Below, piece by piece: positions 8,305 through 16,602 of a stretch of DNA of 64,000 bases; the first letter of the stretch is position 1, and the number at the start of each line of letters is the position of its first letter. The position numbers and the translations under genes are program-made. The notes under the pieces are model-generated. The model was not told where the DNA came from, ran no database searches, and worked only from the letters and a program-made list of their open reading frames with translations. The stretch is from NCBI RefSeq assembly GCF_003335105.1, contig NZ_QFWQ01000003.1, positions 248,001 through 312,000 on the forward strand, in the 5' to 3' direction. The stretch comes from Rhodanobacter denitrificans. GTDB lineage: Bacteria; Pseudomonadota; Gammaproteobacteria; Xanthomonadales; Rhodanobacteraceae.

Positions 8305-10365
8305 ATGTTCGAAGGACTGCGCTTCAACCACTGGAAGACCAGCGAAGGCGACGACGGCATCGTCACGCTGACCCTCGACCGGGCCGGCAGCAGCGTCAAC
8401 GCCATCTCCCGCGCGGTGCTGGACGAACTCGAGCAGATCGTCGAGCGGCTGGCGATCGAGAGGCCGGCCGGCGTCATCATCCATTCGGCCAAGCCTTCGG
8501 GGTTTGCCGTGGGTGCCGACATCAAGGAATTCGTCGAGTACGCCAGGCATGACACCGTGCTGGAAAACATCGAGCATGGCCAGCGCGTCTACGAGGCGCT
8601 GGCGCGGCTGCCCTGCCCGACCGTGGCCGCCGTGCATGGCGCCTGCATGGGCGGCGGCACCGAGCTGATCCTGGCCTGTCGCCAGCGTATCGCGGCCGAC
8701 GACGACAAGACCCGCATCGCGCTGCCCGAAGTGATGCTGGGAATCCATCCCGGTTGGGGCGGCACCGCGCGCCTGCCGCGCCTGATCGGCGCCACCGAGG
8801 CACTGCCGCTGATGCTGGCCGGCAAGTCGCTGTCGGCGAAACGCGCGCTGGGCCTGGGCGTGGTCGACCGGCTGGCCCGACCCGAGGAGTTGCTGGTCGA
8901 GGCACGGCTGCTGCTTCGCCATGCCGCGGCGCGCCCGTTCGCACGGCGGGCCAAGGCCTGGGCCAGCAACACCTGGCTGGCGCGGCAGATCCTGGCGCCG
9001 ATGGTGCTCGGACAGACCTCCGCCAAGGTACGCAAGGAACACTACCCGGCCCCGTTCGCGTTGATCGACGTGTGGAAGCGCGGCGGCTCGAACATCCAGC
9101 AACGGCTGAAGATCGAGGCGCGTTCGGTGGCGAAGCTGGCGAAGACGCCGACTGCGCACAACCTGATCCGCATCTTCTTCCTGCAGGAACGACTGAAGGG
9201 CCAGGGCGGCGGCGTCGAGCACGGCATCAGGCATGTGCACGTGGTGGGTGCCGGCGTGATGGGCGGCGACATTGCCGCGTGGGCCGCTTTCAAGGGCTTC
9301 GAGGTGACCCTGCAGGATCGCGAGATGAAGTTCATCCAGCCTGCGCTGGATCGCGCCCGGGCACTGTATGACAAGAAGCTGAAGGTGCCGGAGAAGGTCG
9401 AAGCGGCGATGCGCCGCCTGCGCGCCGACGTCGGTGGCACCGGCGTGGCTTCGGCGGACCTGGCGATCGAGGCGATCTACGAGAACGCGGAGGCGAAGGA
9501 GGCGCTGTATGCCGGCATCGAATCGCAATTCCAGGCCGAGGGCATCCTCGCCAGCAACACCTCCAGCATCCCGCTGGACGAATTGCGCAAGAACCTGAAG
9601 ACGCCGCAGCGCTTCCTCGGCCTGCACTTCTTCAATCCGGTGGCGCAGATGCCGCTGGTCGAAGTGGTGCGCCATGACCGGCTCGACCCAGGCGTGGAGA
9701 AACGCGCGCTGGCGTTCTGCAAGGCGATCGGCAAGCTGCCGGTGGCGGTCAAGGGCACGCCCGGCTTCCTGGTCAACCGCATCCTGATGCCCTACCTGCT
9801 GGAGGCGATGCTGCTCTACAGCGAGGGCGTGCCGGGCCCGGTGCTGGATCGCGAGGCGAAGAAATTCGGCATGCCGATGGGTCCGATCGAGCTGGCCGAC
9901 ACCGTCGGCCTCGACGTCTGTGCCTCCGTCGGCCGGGAGCTGGCGCCGTTCCTGGGGCTGGAGCTGCCGCCGGGGCTGGACGCCAGGCTCGAGGCGGGCA
10001 AGCGCGGCAAGAAGGACGGCCAGGGCCTGTACGTCTGGCAGGACGGCAAGCCGTTGAAGCCCGAGGTCGACAAGGAGTATGTGACGCCGCCCGACGTGCA
10101 GGAGCGCATGATCCTGCCGATGGTCAACGAAGCGATCGCCTGCCTCGCCGACGGCGTGGTCGACGACGCCGACCTGCTCGACGCCGGGGTGATCTTCGGT
10201 ACCGGCTTCGCCCCGTTCCGCGGCGGCCCGATCCAGTACGCGCGCAGCGAAGGCGTGGACAAGCTCAAGGCCACGCTCGAACAACTGGCCCGGCGCTACG
10301 GCGACCGTTTCAAGCCGAAGAGCGGCTGGGAGCTTGCGGCCCTGGCACAAACGACGGATCGCTGA
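8305..10365 (+). CDS. fadJ: Bifunctional enoyl-CoA hydratase / 3-hydroxyacyl-CoA dehydrogenase
   Basis: Fatty-acid beta-oxidation multienzyme, alpha subunit type, 686 aa. Residues 1-190 are a crotonase domain with the oxyanion-hole glycines (SGFAVGADIKEF, GACMGGGTEL) and the paired catalytic glutamates E120 and E142 (LPEVMLGIHPGWGG). The Rossmann motif VVGAGVMGGDIA near residue 315 opens the NAD-dependent dehydrogenase, and LGLHFFNPVAQMPLVEVV carries its active-site His. A 3HCDH C-terminal domain ends the protein. The start at 8305 (MFEGLRFNHWKTSEGDDGIV) fits family N-termini; earlier in-frame sequence looks non-coding. It is a single gene here with no thiolase beside it, so the thiolase partner must be elsewhere. 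fadB is an alternative name. Confidence 0.92.
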   Translation: MFEGLRFNHWKTSEGDDGIVTLTLDRAGSSVNAISRAVLDELEQIVERLAIERPAGVIIHSAKPSGFAVGADIKEFVEYARHDTVLENIEHGQRVYEALARLPCPTVAAVHGACMGGGTELILACRQRIAADDDKTRIALPEVMLGIHPGWGGTARLPRLIGATEALPLMLAGKSLSAKRALGLGVVDRLARPEELLVEARLLLRHAAARPFARRAKAWASNTWLARQILAPMVLGQTSAKVRKEHYPAPFALIDVWKRGGSNIQQRLKIEARSVAKLAKTPTAHNLIRIFFLQERLKGQGGGVEHGIRHVHVVGAGVMGGDIAAWAAFKGFEVTLQDREMKFIQPALDRARALYDKKLKVPEKVEAAMRRLRADVGGTGVASADLAIEAIYENAEAKEALYAGIESQFQAEGILASNTSSIPLDELRKNLKTPQRFLGLHFFNPVAQMPLVEVVRHDRLDPGVEKRALAFCKAIGKLPVAVKGTPGFLVNRILMPYLLEAMLLYSEGVPGPVLDREAKKFGMPMGPIELADTVGLDVCASVGRELAPFLGLELPPGLDARLEAGKRGKKDGQGLYVWQDGKPLKPEVDKEYVTPPDVQERMILPMVNEAIACLADGVVDDADLLDAGVIFGTGFAPFRGGPIQYARSEGVDKLKATLEQLARRYGDRFKPKSGWELAALAQTTDR

Positions 10366-10462
10366 AACGCAGGGCGGGCAGCGCTGGCCGGTTCCTGGTC
10401 CACGGCGAAGTTGTCGCCAGCTGCACGCATGCGGCGGGCGATGCCCGCTGCCTGCTCCGGCA

Positions 10463-11026
10463 TCACCACATCAGGTCGTCGGGCACGCCATCGTCGCCCA
10501 TGCCGGCGGCATTCGGGTCAATCAGCAACGCCACCAGATGCGCATCGATGTCGCGCACCTGTTCGGCGATCTCGCGGCTGACCAGCAGGTAGCGGCCGCC
10601 CTGCTGCACCACGCCGAGCCGCCCGGTATTGAGCTCCGCCATCTGCCCGGCGTCCACATGCACGCGGCGGATCTTGCCGCCGTATTCGAAATGACGTGGC
10701 TGGTCGGCCTCGGCCTTGTTCAGCGCCTTGCCGTCGAGCAACTGCTGGATCTTCTGCTTCTGCTCGCGGCGCAACCTGGCCTGTTCGGCCGCCTCCTGCT
10801 CGACCCGCTTGCGCTCGCGCGCCTCGGTCTGCGAGCGCAGCGCATAGGCCTTGGCCAGGTCGATATCCTCCCGGCTCTTCCGCTGGTCCGGGGCGGACGG
10901 CTTGCCGCCCTTGCGCGCCGGCTTGCCTGACGGCGGCGGCGCACGTTTCGGTTCGTGCGCCCGGTTCTGCTGGACCTGTTTGACGATGCCGCTCTTGAGC
11001 AGCTGATCGCGCAGGGAGTCGGCCAT
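10463..11026 (-). CDS. DUF2058 family protein (YaiL-like)
   Basis: Conserved nucleoid/cytoplasmic protein of unknown function, 187 aa. It begins MADSLRDQLLKSGIVKQVQQ, the characteristic YaiL N-terminus. A long charged, Lys/Arg/Glu-rich helical segment follows (KSREDIDLAKAYALRSQTEA...). The C-terminal domain contains HFEYGGKIRRVHVDAGQMAE and GRYLLVSREIAEQVRDID. It converges with fadJ and is followed on the same strand by nothing until 10365. The role is not established in the family. Confidence 0.85.
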   Translation of the reverse strand: MADSLRDQLLKSGIVKQVQQNRAHEPKRAPPPSGKPARKGGKPSAPDQRKSREDIDLAKAYALRSQTEARERKRVEQEAAEQARLRREQKQKIQQLLDGKALNKAEADQPRHFEYGGKIRRVHVDAGQMAELNTGRLGVVQQGGRYLLVSREIAEQVRDIDAHLVALLIDPNAAGMGDDGVPDDLMW

Positions 11027-11082
11027 GCGGGTATTCCGTAATCGGTGGGACAGGGATCGGTCAGGCAGAGAACGGGGGCGGG

Positions 11083-11307
11083 TCAATAATGCGGCGGAGG
11101 CGGCTCGTCGTGCGGATCGTCCGCCTGCGCGGTGCGCAGCGAGGCCATCTCGCCGCGCAGATCGCGCAGGGTGCGCTCGAGCGCGGCGATCCGCTGCGAC
11201 TGGTCGGCATCGGCCGTGGTCAGCGCCTGCACCGCCTCGTCGATGAAGGTCAGCCTGACCTCCATGTCGTCCAGCCGCCGCGCGAGGATGTCGTCCGCGT
11301 GGCTCAT
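11083..11307 (-). CDS. slyX: SlyX family protein
   Basis: Small coiled-coil protein of 74 aa and unknown function. The start [20 protein letters not shown], the heptad-rich middle ([20 protein letters not shown]) and the end PPPPHY are the SlyX hallmarks. Its ATG overlaps the ugd stop (ATGA at 11304-11307), so it is translated as the tail gene of ugd. Confidence 0.88.
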   Translation of the reverse strand: MSHADDILARRLDDMEVRLTFIDEAVQALTTADADQSQRIAALERTLRDLRGEMASLRTAQADDPHDEPPPPHY

Positions 11308-12650
11308 CGCGGCAACCGCAGGCTGCGACCTCGGCCGATGCCGTAGTAGGCCAACCCCGCCTCCTCCACCACGGCCGGATCGTACAGATTCCGCCCGTCG
11401 AAGAGCGCCGGCTCTGCCAGCGCGACACGGATGGCGGCGAAATCCGGGCTGCGGAACGCCTTCCATTCGGTGACCACGGCCAGCACGTCGGCACCGTGCA
11501 CGGCGTCCATCGCCTGCTCGCACAACACCAGGTCGTCGCGCCGTCCGTACAGGCGCTGCGCTTCCTCGCCCGCCTCAGGGTCGAACGCACGCACCTTCGC
11601 GCCGGCTTGCCACAATGCCTCCATCAACTGGCGGCTGGGCGCCTCGCGCATGTCGTCGGTGTTCGGCTTGAACGCCAGGCCCCACAGCGCGACCGTCCTG
11701 CCCGCCAGCCGGCCGTCGAAGTGCCGCGAGATCAGTTCGAACAACTTGTCCTTCTGCCGCCGGTTGACCGCCTCGACCGCACCGAGCAACCGCGCATCGT
11801 AGCCGTGGGCATGCGCGGTGCGCTCCAGCGCCTGCACGTCCTTGGGAAAACACGAGCCGCCGTAGCCGGCCCCCGGATAGATGAAGTGGTAGCCGATGCG
11901 CGGATCCGAGCCGATGCCCTGGCGCACCAGCTCCACGTCGGCGCCGACCCGCTCGGCGATATTCGCGATCTCGTTCATGAAGCTGATCTTGGTCGCCAGC
12001 ATCGCGTTGGCGGCATACTTGGTCAGTTCGGCCGAGCGCTCGTCCATCACCACCATGCGATCGTGGTTGCGGTTGAATGGCGCGTACAGCTTGCGCAGCA
12101 GGGCCACCGCGCGTTCGCTGGAGGCGCCCACGACAATCCGGTCGGGCCGCATGCAATCGTCCACCGCCGCGCCTTCCTTGAGGAACTCGGGATTGGAGAC
12201 CACGTCGAACCCGACGTCGGCCCCGCGCGCAGCCAGCTCGGCCGCGACGGCCTCGTGCACGCGATCGGCAGTGCCCACCGGCACGGTCGACTTGTTCACC
12301 ACCACGGCGTAGCGGTCCAGGTGCCTGCCGATGCTCGCGGCCACCGCCAGCACGTACTTCAGGTCGGCGCTGCCGTCCTCGTCCGGCGGGGTGCCGACGG
12401 CGATGAAGATCAGTTCGCCGTGCGCGATCGCCGGCGCTGCCTCGGTGGTGAAATCCAGCCGGCCGCCGGCATGGTTGCGCCGCACGATGGCTTCCAGCCC
12501 GGGTTCGTAGATGGGAATCTCGCCGCGCCGCAGGCGCTCGATCTTGGCGACGTCGATGTCGACGCAAAGCACGTGGTTGCCCATCTCTGCCAGGCAGGCG
12601 CCCGTGACCAGGCCGACATAGCCGGTGCCGAAAATGGTGACTTTCATCAT
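11304..12650 (-). CDS. ugd: UDP-glucose 6-dehydrogenase
   Basis: NAD-dependent oxidation of UDP-glucose to UDP-glucuronate, a precursor for exopolysaccharide and modified lipid A. The 448-aa protein starts with the Rossmann motif [14 protein letters not shown] and has the substrate-binding/catalytic stretch [15 protein letters not shown] with the nucleophilic Cys. The C-terminal UDP-binding domain contains [20 protein letters not shown]. Two adjacent ATGs (12650 and 12647) are possible starts and neither has a strong Shine-Dalgarno. It overlaps slyX by 4 bp. Confidence 0.95.
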   Translation of the reverse strand: MMKVTIFGTGYVGLVTGACLAEMGNHVLCVDIDVAKIERLRRGEIPIYEPGLEAIVRRNHAGGRLDFTTEAAPAIAHGELIFIAVGTPPDEDGSADLKYVLAVAASIGRHLDRYAVVVNKSTVPVGTADRVHEAVAAELAARGADVGFDVVSNPEFLKEGAAVDDCMRPDRIVVGASSERAVALLRKLYAPFNRNHDRMVVMDERSAELTKYAANAMLATKISFMNEIANIAERVGADVELVRQGIGSDPRIGYHFIYPGAGYGGSCFPKDVQALERTAHAHGYDARLLGAVEAVNRRQKDKLFELISRHFDGRLAGRTVALWGLAFKPNTDDMREAPSRQLMEALWQAGAKVRAFDPEAGEEAQRLYGRRDDLVLCEQAMDAVHGADVLAVVTEWKAFRSPDFAAIRVALAEPALFDGRNLYDPAVVEEAGLAYYGIGRGRSLRLPR

Positions 12651-12725
12651 CGTGGTGGCCGCGATTCCATAGGCGTCAACTGCCTATTGTAGCCGCGCTG
12701 GGCTGCCGCACGCCGCCGCCTGGCG

Positions 12726-12766
12726 CCAAAAATGCGAAAGGGCGCGAATCGCTTCGCACCCTTTCG
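12726..12766 (-). terminator. Rho-independent terminator of fkpA
   Basis: A 14-bp stem (cgaaagggcgcgaa pairing with ttcgcaccctttcg, one G-U pair) with loop tcgc starts about 30 bp after the fkpA stop. On the minus strand it is followed by CATTTTTGG, giving a short U-run. Confidence 0.8.
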
Positions 12767-12798
12767 TTCCGCCATGGCCATGAATCGGCGCTGGTGGA

Positions 12799-13545
12799 TT
12801 ACTTCTCGGCCGGAGCGCCGGCCGGCGTCGGGCCGGTCTTGACCAGGGTCACGTCGAAGATCAGCGTGGCATTCGGCGGCATCGGCGGCTGCGGCTCGGC
12901 GCCATAGGCCAGCGCGGCCGGGATGAACAGCTTGTAGTGGCCACCCACCTGCATCAGCTGCAGGCCTTCGCGGAAGCCCGGAATCACACCGGCCAGCGGG
13001 ATCTTGGCGGCGCCCGGCGGGTTGTGCTTGGCGGAGGCGTCGAACACCTGGCCATCGACGAAGCTGCCGGTGTAGTTGATCTCGACCGTGTCGTTCGGAC
13101 CCGGGCGGGCGCCCGTGCCCTGGCTGAGCACCTGGTACTGCAGGCCCGACGCGGTGGTCTTCACACCCGCAGCGGTCTTGTTCTTGGCCAGGAAGGCATC
13201 GCCTTCAGCCTTGTTCTTGGCGGCGAGCTTGGTCATCTCGGCCTGGTACTTGGCCTGGATCTTGGCCATGAAGGCGTCATGCACCTGCTTGGCCTCGGTC
13301 TCGCTCATGGTCGGCTTCTGGCCGGACAGCGCCGCCTTCACCGCATTCGCCACCGCGGTCGGATCCAGTTCATCGCGCATGATCGGCGGAACCTGGGAAG
13401 CAATCTCCCAACCCACAACGTAGCTGGCCTTGGCCTTGTCAACCGTGCCAGCAGCGCCGGCGGTCTGGGCGGCGACGCCTGCCGTCATGCCCAGCGCAAC
13501 GGCCATCGCGACCGCTGTCAGCGTGGGACGCAGAAAGTGCTTCAT
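12799..13545 (-). CDS. fkpA: FKBP-type peptidyl-prolyl cis-trans isomerase, periplasmic
   Basis: Periplasmic folding catalyst of the FkpA/Mip family, 248 aa. A signal peptide spans MKHFLRPTLTAVAMAVALGM to about residue 31. The N-terminal dimerisation domain (DKAKASYVVGWEIASQVPPI) leads through a long Lys/Ala-rich helix to a C-terminal FKBP domain (TASGLQYQVLSQGTGARPGP, VEINYTGSFVDGQVFDAS, IPAALAYG). The start is fixed by GAGGGAG just upstream. A promoter-like pair lies about 70 bp upstream and a clear terminator follows, so it is probably monocistronic. Confidence 0.93.
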   Translation of the reverse strand: MKHFLRPTLTAVAMAVALGMTAGVAAQTAGAAGTVDKAKASYVVGWEIASQVPPIMRDELDPTAVANAVKAALSGQKPTMSETEAKQVHDAFMAKIQAKYQAEMTKLAAKNKAEGDAFLAKNKTAAGVKTTASGLQYQVLSQGTGARPGPNDTVEINYTGSFVDGQVFDASAKHNPPGAAKIPLAGVIPGFREGLQLMQVGGHYKLFIPAALAYGAEPQPPMPPNATLIFDVTLVKTGPTPAGAPAEK

Positions 13546-13614
13546 TCGTAACTCCCTCAAGTATGGATATGCCGGCATTGCCGACCGGGCCTCCCCGATG
13601 GAGGCAGGCCCCGC

Positions 13615-13643
13615 ATTGTGCGGCGCTCGCCGGGACTTGGCAA
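13615..13643 (-). promoter_or_regulatory. Candidate sigma-70 promoter of fkpA
   Basis: On the minus strand TTGCCA (13638-13643) and CACAAT (13615-13620) are separated by exactly 17 bp, placing a transcription start about 60 bp upstream of the fkpA ATG. Confidence 0.45.
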
Positions 13644-13701
13644 CGATCTTGGGCTACGACCGTGAATCGTGGCAAAGGTTCAGCACCCTGCCCGGGAAGG
13701 T

Positions 13702-15474
13702 TCACGTTGGCCCGGAACTGCCGGGGGGAGGTTCCGGTTTCTCCAGGGTTTCCTTCAGCGCCGCCTGCAGCCGCGCATGGATCCGCACCAGACCCCGCCA
13801 CGACACCACGGCCAGCACCACCCCGAGCACCACCAGGGTGACTGCGATGCCGCGCGGCGGCAGGATAGCCGAACCGAGCGCACTCACCAGCAAGCCCAGC
13901 GCCAGCAGGGTCGCCAGCGGAATCACCCGCGCCAGCACGTTGCGGATACCTTGCGTGTACGAGCCAGCCAACCGCTCGCGTATGCCGATCTCGGCCAGCA
14001 ACATGCCGAGCGCCTCTGCCTTGCGGTAAACCGCAATCAGCATCGGCAGCGAAAGGAACAACGCACAGGCCCATATCAGCGTATGGCGCAGGTCACGTTC
14101 GATGCCGATCTGGGTGAACCAGCTCCAGTTGTGCGCATTGATATAGGCGCCGATCACGAACAGCGTTACCACCAGCAGCACGTTGACCGCGATATGCCAC
14201 AGCAGCCGCCGAAAGATCGCGGCCAATGCACTGTTCTCGTTGACCGGCATCAGATTTTCCAGCCAGCCGCTGTAACTGGCCGCCAGCAGCCGCACCGAAC
14301 GCGGAGTGATCCGGCGCAGGCGGTCGGCCAGCCCGTCGGCCGAGCGGTTCAGATACGGCGAAGCCGCCATGCACACCACCGAGACCGCCACGGCGATCGG
14401 ATAGAGGAAATCGCTGATCACGCCGAGCGAGAGGCCCAGCGTGGCGATCACGAACGAGAACTCGCCGATCTGCGCCATGCTGAGGCCCGCGCGGAACGAC
14501 GTGCGCGCCTCATGCCCGACCAGAAAAACGCCCAGGCCGCACGCCAGCGTCTTGCCGACGATCACCAGCGCGGCGATCGCCAGCGCCGGCAGCGCGTACT
14601 GCCACAGCATCGCGGGATCGATCTTCAGGCCGATCGCCACGAAAAACAGCGCGGCGAACATGTCGCGCAGCGGCTCCACCAGTGGCAGCACGCGGCCCAC
14701 ACTGCGCGACTCTGCCACCACCGCTCCGGCGAGGAACGCGCCCAGCGCCATGCTGAAACCCATCCAGGCCGCCAGCAGGCTCGCGCCGAAGCAGATGCCG
14801 AGGACGCTGACCAGCAAGGTTTCGTCGCGCCCGAAACCGGCCACGTAATCCACCAGCCTCGGCAACAGCAGCAGGCCGAGAATCATCGCCACGACCACGA
14901 ACAAGCCGAGATGGCCAATCAGCGTGAACGCGGTTTCGGCCAGCGTCGACCCACCGATCGCGATGGCCGTGAGCAGGGTCAGCATGACGATGGCCAGCAG
15001 GTCCTCGGCCACCAGCAAGCCCACCACCGGTTTTGCGAACGGCTGCTGTTGCTGGCCGTTCTCGGCCAGGGTGCGGGTGGCCACCATGGTCGACGACAAC
15101 GAGATGATCGCGCCAAGGAACAACGCATCCATGCCCTTCCAGCCGAAAAGCTGGCCAGCCCCGATGCCGAACCACAGCATCAGGCCGACCTCGCCCACGG
15201 CCACCGCCAACACGCCGATGCCGACCTCGCGCAGCTTGCGCACACTGAACTCGAGGCCCAGCGTGAACATCAGCAGCACCACGCCCAGGTTGGAAATGTC
15301 GTCGATCGCGCGCGGGTCGGCCACCAGCATGCCGGGCGTATGCGGACCGATCAGCACGCCGGCGAGGATGTAGCCGAGCAGCACGGGTTGGCGCAGCCGC
15401 TGGAACACGATCGTGGTGGCGCCGGCCACCAGCATCACCACGGCAAGGTCCCTGATGAAGCCGATCTCGTGCAT
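13702..15474 (-). CDS. CPA2-family cation:proton antiporter (KefB/YbaL-like) without RCK domain
   Basis: Predicted inner-membrane K+ or Na+/H+ antiporter of 590 aa. The start at 15474 (MHEIGFIRDLAVVMLVAGAT) matches this family; the frame is open further upstream without a better start. About 12-13 helices form the Na_H_exchanger domain, including VLLGYILAGVLIGPHTPG, GLEFSVRKLREVG and LSMAQIGEFSFVIATLGLS. Instead of the usual C-terminal TrkA-N NAD-binding domain, the last ~200 residues carry three or four further membrane segments (WHIAVNVLLVVTLFVIGAYI, TLIWACALFLSLPMLIAVY, VIPLATLLALGLLVSALG). The substrate cannot be told from sequence. Confidence 0.87.
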   Translation of the reverse strand: MHEIGFIRDLAVVMLVAGATTIVFQRLRQPVLLGYILAGVLIGPHTPGMLVADPRAIDDISNLGVVLLMFTLGLEFSVRKLREVGIGVLAVAVGEVGLMLWFGIGAGQLFGWKGMDALFLGAIISLSSTMVATRTLAENGQQQQPFAKPVVGLLVAEDLLAIVMLTLLTAIAIGGSTLAETAFTLIGHLGLFVVVAMILGLLLLPRLVDYVAGFGRDETLLVSVLGICFGASLLAAWMGFSMALGAFLAGAVVAESRSVGRVLPLVEPLRDMFAALFFVAIGLKIDPAMLWQYALPALAIAALVIVGKTLACGLGVFLVGHEARTSFRAGLSMAQIGEFSFVIATLGLSLGVISDFLYPIAVAVSVVCMAASPYLNRSADGLADRLRRITPRSVRLLAASYSGWLENLMPVNENSALAAIFRRLLWHIAVNVLLVVTLFVIGAYINAHNWSWFTQIGIERDLRHTLIWACALFLSLPMLIAVYRKAEALGMLLAEIGIRERLAGSYTQGIRNVLARVIPLATLLALGLLVSALGSAILPPRGIAVTLVVLGVVLAVVSWRGLVRIHARLQAALKETLEKPEPPPGSSGPT

Positions 15475-15597
15475 CTGCCCAACCCTTGCGGCTGCGTCTC
15501 GCCGCAGCTTAAACGAACCGCCGTCGGCGTCCGCCGCGCGAATGGCGGTTGTCGCGGAAGACCTTCGACGCCCCTGCAATCGGTACAGAAAAAAAGC

Positions 15598-15626
15598 TTG
15601 ACGGATATCCGGCTCGGACCTATTCT
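15598..15626 (+). promoter_or_regulatory. Promoter of the tRNA Ala-Glu-Asp cluster
   Basis: TTGACG (15598-15603), 17-bp spacer, TATTCT (15621-15626), ending 17 bp before the tRNA-Ala 5' end. Near-consensus -35 and correct position make this one of the better promoters in the window. Confidence 0.75.
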
Positions 15627-15643
15627 TTCGGGCTTCCAGCGGC

Positions 15644-15719
15644 GGGGCCATAGCTCAGCTGGGAGAGCGCCTGCATGGCATGCAGGAGGTCGGCGGTTCG
15701 ATCCCGCCTGGCTCCACCA
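15644..15719 (+). tRNA. tRNA-Ala (anticodon GGC)
   Basis: Full cloverleaf of 76 nt with encoded CCA. The acceptor GGGGCCA pairs with TGGCTCC with one G-U pair. The anticodon stem-loop CCTGCATGGCATGCAGG places GGC at positions 34-36. The T-arm contains GGTTCGATCC. It is first of three tRNAs with 8- and 28-bp spacers. Confidence 0.97.
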
Positions 15720-15727
15720 ACTTATCC

Positions 15728-15803
15728 GTCCCCATCGTCTAGAGGCCTAGGACATCACCCTTTCACGGTGGCGACCGGGGTTCGAATCCCCGTGGGGACG
15801 CCA
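15728..15803 (+). tRNA. tRNA-Glu (anticodon TTC)
   Basis: 76-nt cloverleaf with encoded CCA. Acceptor GTCCCCA/TGGGGAC, anticodon loop CTTTCAC gives TTC, and T-loop GGTTCGAATCC. It lies 8 bp after tRNA-Ala. Confidence 0.97.
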
Positions 15804-15831
15804 AGTTGGCTCGCAAAGCTGGATGAAATGC

Positions 15832-15908
15832 GGAGTGGTAGTTCAGTCGGTTAGAATGCTGGCCTGTCACGCCGGAGGTCGCGGGTTCGAGTCCCGTCCA
15901 CTCCGCCA
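15832..15908 (+). tRNA. tRNA-Asp (anticodon GTC), copy 1
   Basis: 77-nt cloverleaf with encoded CCA; acceptor GGAGTGG/CCACTCC and anticodon GTC (GCCTGTCACGC). The sequence is identical over its full length to the minus-strand tRNA-Asp at 29568-29644. Confidence 0.97.
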
Positions 15909-15918
15909 CTATTCAGAC

Positions 15919-15945
15919 AAAAAGCCCGCCTCGTGCGGGCTTTTT
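15919..15945 (+). terminator. Terminator of the tRNA Ala-Glu-Asp cluster
   Basis: AAAAAGCCCGC, loop CTCGT, GCGGGCTTTTT begins 11 bp after tRNA-Asp. It is a textbook GC-rich stem with a five-U tail and could work in both directions. Confidence 0.9.
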
Positions 15946-15960
15946 GCTGTGGTGTCAGTG

Positions 15961-16086
15961 CATTTGTGCGCTCATCCATGTGCGCAAAGATCAACAAGCA
16001 GCCATCCGTGGCTGCACTTGTTGTACTTATGTGCTCATCCCTGCGCGCTGGAAAGTCAAAAGGCGGCCACCCCTGGCCGCACTTTC
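15961..16086. repeat. Two tandem copies of a 63-bp hairpin-containing repeat
   Basis: Copy 1 (15961-16023) and copy 2 (16024-16086) align end to end at an exact 63-bp offset. Each carries a GCTCATCCxTGxGCGC module and then a GCxGCCA-4-TGGCxGC hairpin followed by ACTT. Related hairpins with a CATCCATG-type loop occur at 22446-22598. The second copy overlaps the last two bases of the DUF1249 gene's stop codon region. Confidence 0.7.
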
Positions 16087-16573
16087 AAATAAGGCTGCCA
16101 CCTTCCGGCTGTCCCGGTTGCGGCTCCAGCGTGCCGACGGAATGCCCCTGCTCGGCCAGGTACTCCAGCCAGCGCGACAGGAAGCCGTTCATGCGCAGGC
16201 GATGCTGGAACACGCTATGCGCCGGCGGGAAGGGCCCCAGCACCTGCCACAGGTGCCGGCCCGGGTGGCAATGCAGGGCCTCGGCCACATGCGCGTCGGT
16301 ATACATGCGCAACTGAGCGGACGGCGCGCGCTGCCCCGTATGCGCATCGACGAAGCCGTAGGTGAGCTCCAGCTCCAGCGTGTACGGATGGCATTCCTGG
16401 ACATGCAGGTGCACGTCGAGTCCGTCGTCCACCGCAGAGACGTAGTGGCCCGGCGCCAGCTGCTGCGGTGCGAACAGGCGTGTCAGGCGATGGTAGTTCT
16501 CTGCATACAGGCCCATCAGGAACTCGAAGCGTCCCGGCAGCAGACTGCGGCGGTTGTCCAGTACGGCACTCAT
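16085..16573 (-). CDS. DUF1249 family protein (YqiB-like)
   Basis: Conserved cytoplasmic protein of unknown function, 162 aa. Family signatures include FEFLMGLYAENYHRLTRLFA near the N-terminus, LHVQECHPYTLELELTYGF in the middle and WLEYLAEQGHSVGTLEPQ near the C-terminus. It starts 29 bp after the ppsR stop on the same strand, so the two are probably co-transcribed. Confidence 0.83.
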   Translation of the reverse strand: MSAVLDNRRSLLPGRFEFLMGLYAENYHRLTRLFAPQQLAPGHYVSAVDDGLDVHLHVQECHPYTLELELTYGFVDAHTGQRAPSAQLRMYTDAHVAEALHCHPGRHLWQVLGPFPPAHSVFQHRLRMNGFLSRWLEYLAEQGHSVGTLEPQPGQPEGGSLI

Positions 16574-16602
16574 GGCTGGTGTACGCGACTCCGGGTGGGC
16601 AA

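Noticed and set aside
8275-10350. 691-codon open frame antisense to fadJ
   Set aside because: It is a GC-driven shadow: rich in Arg, His, Gln and Ala, with no family motif, while fadJ on the other strand has intact catalytic motifs throughout.
15961-16086. CRISPR array at the tandem repeat
   Set aside because: Only two units, each wholly repeated without variable spacers, and no cas genes in the window.
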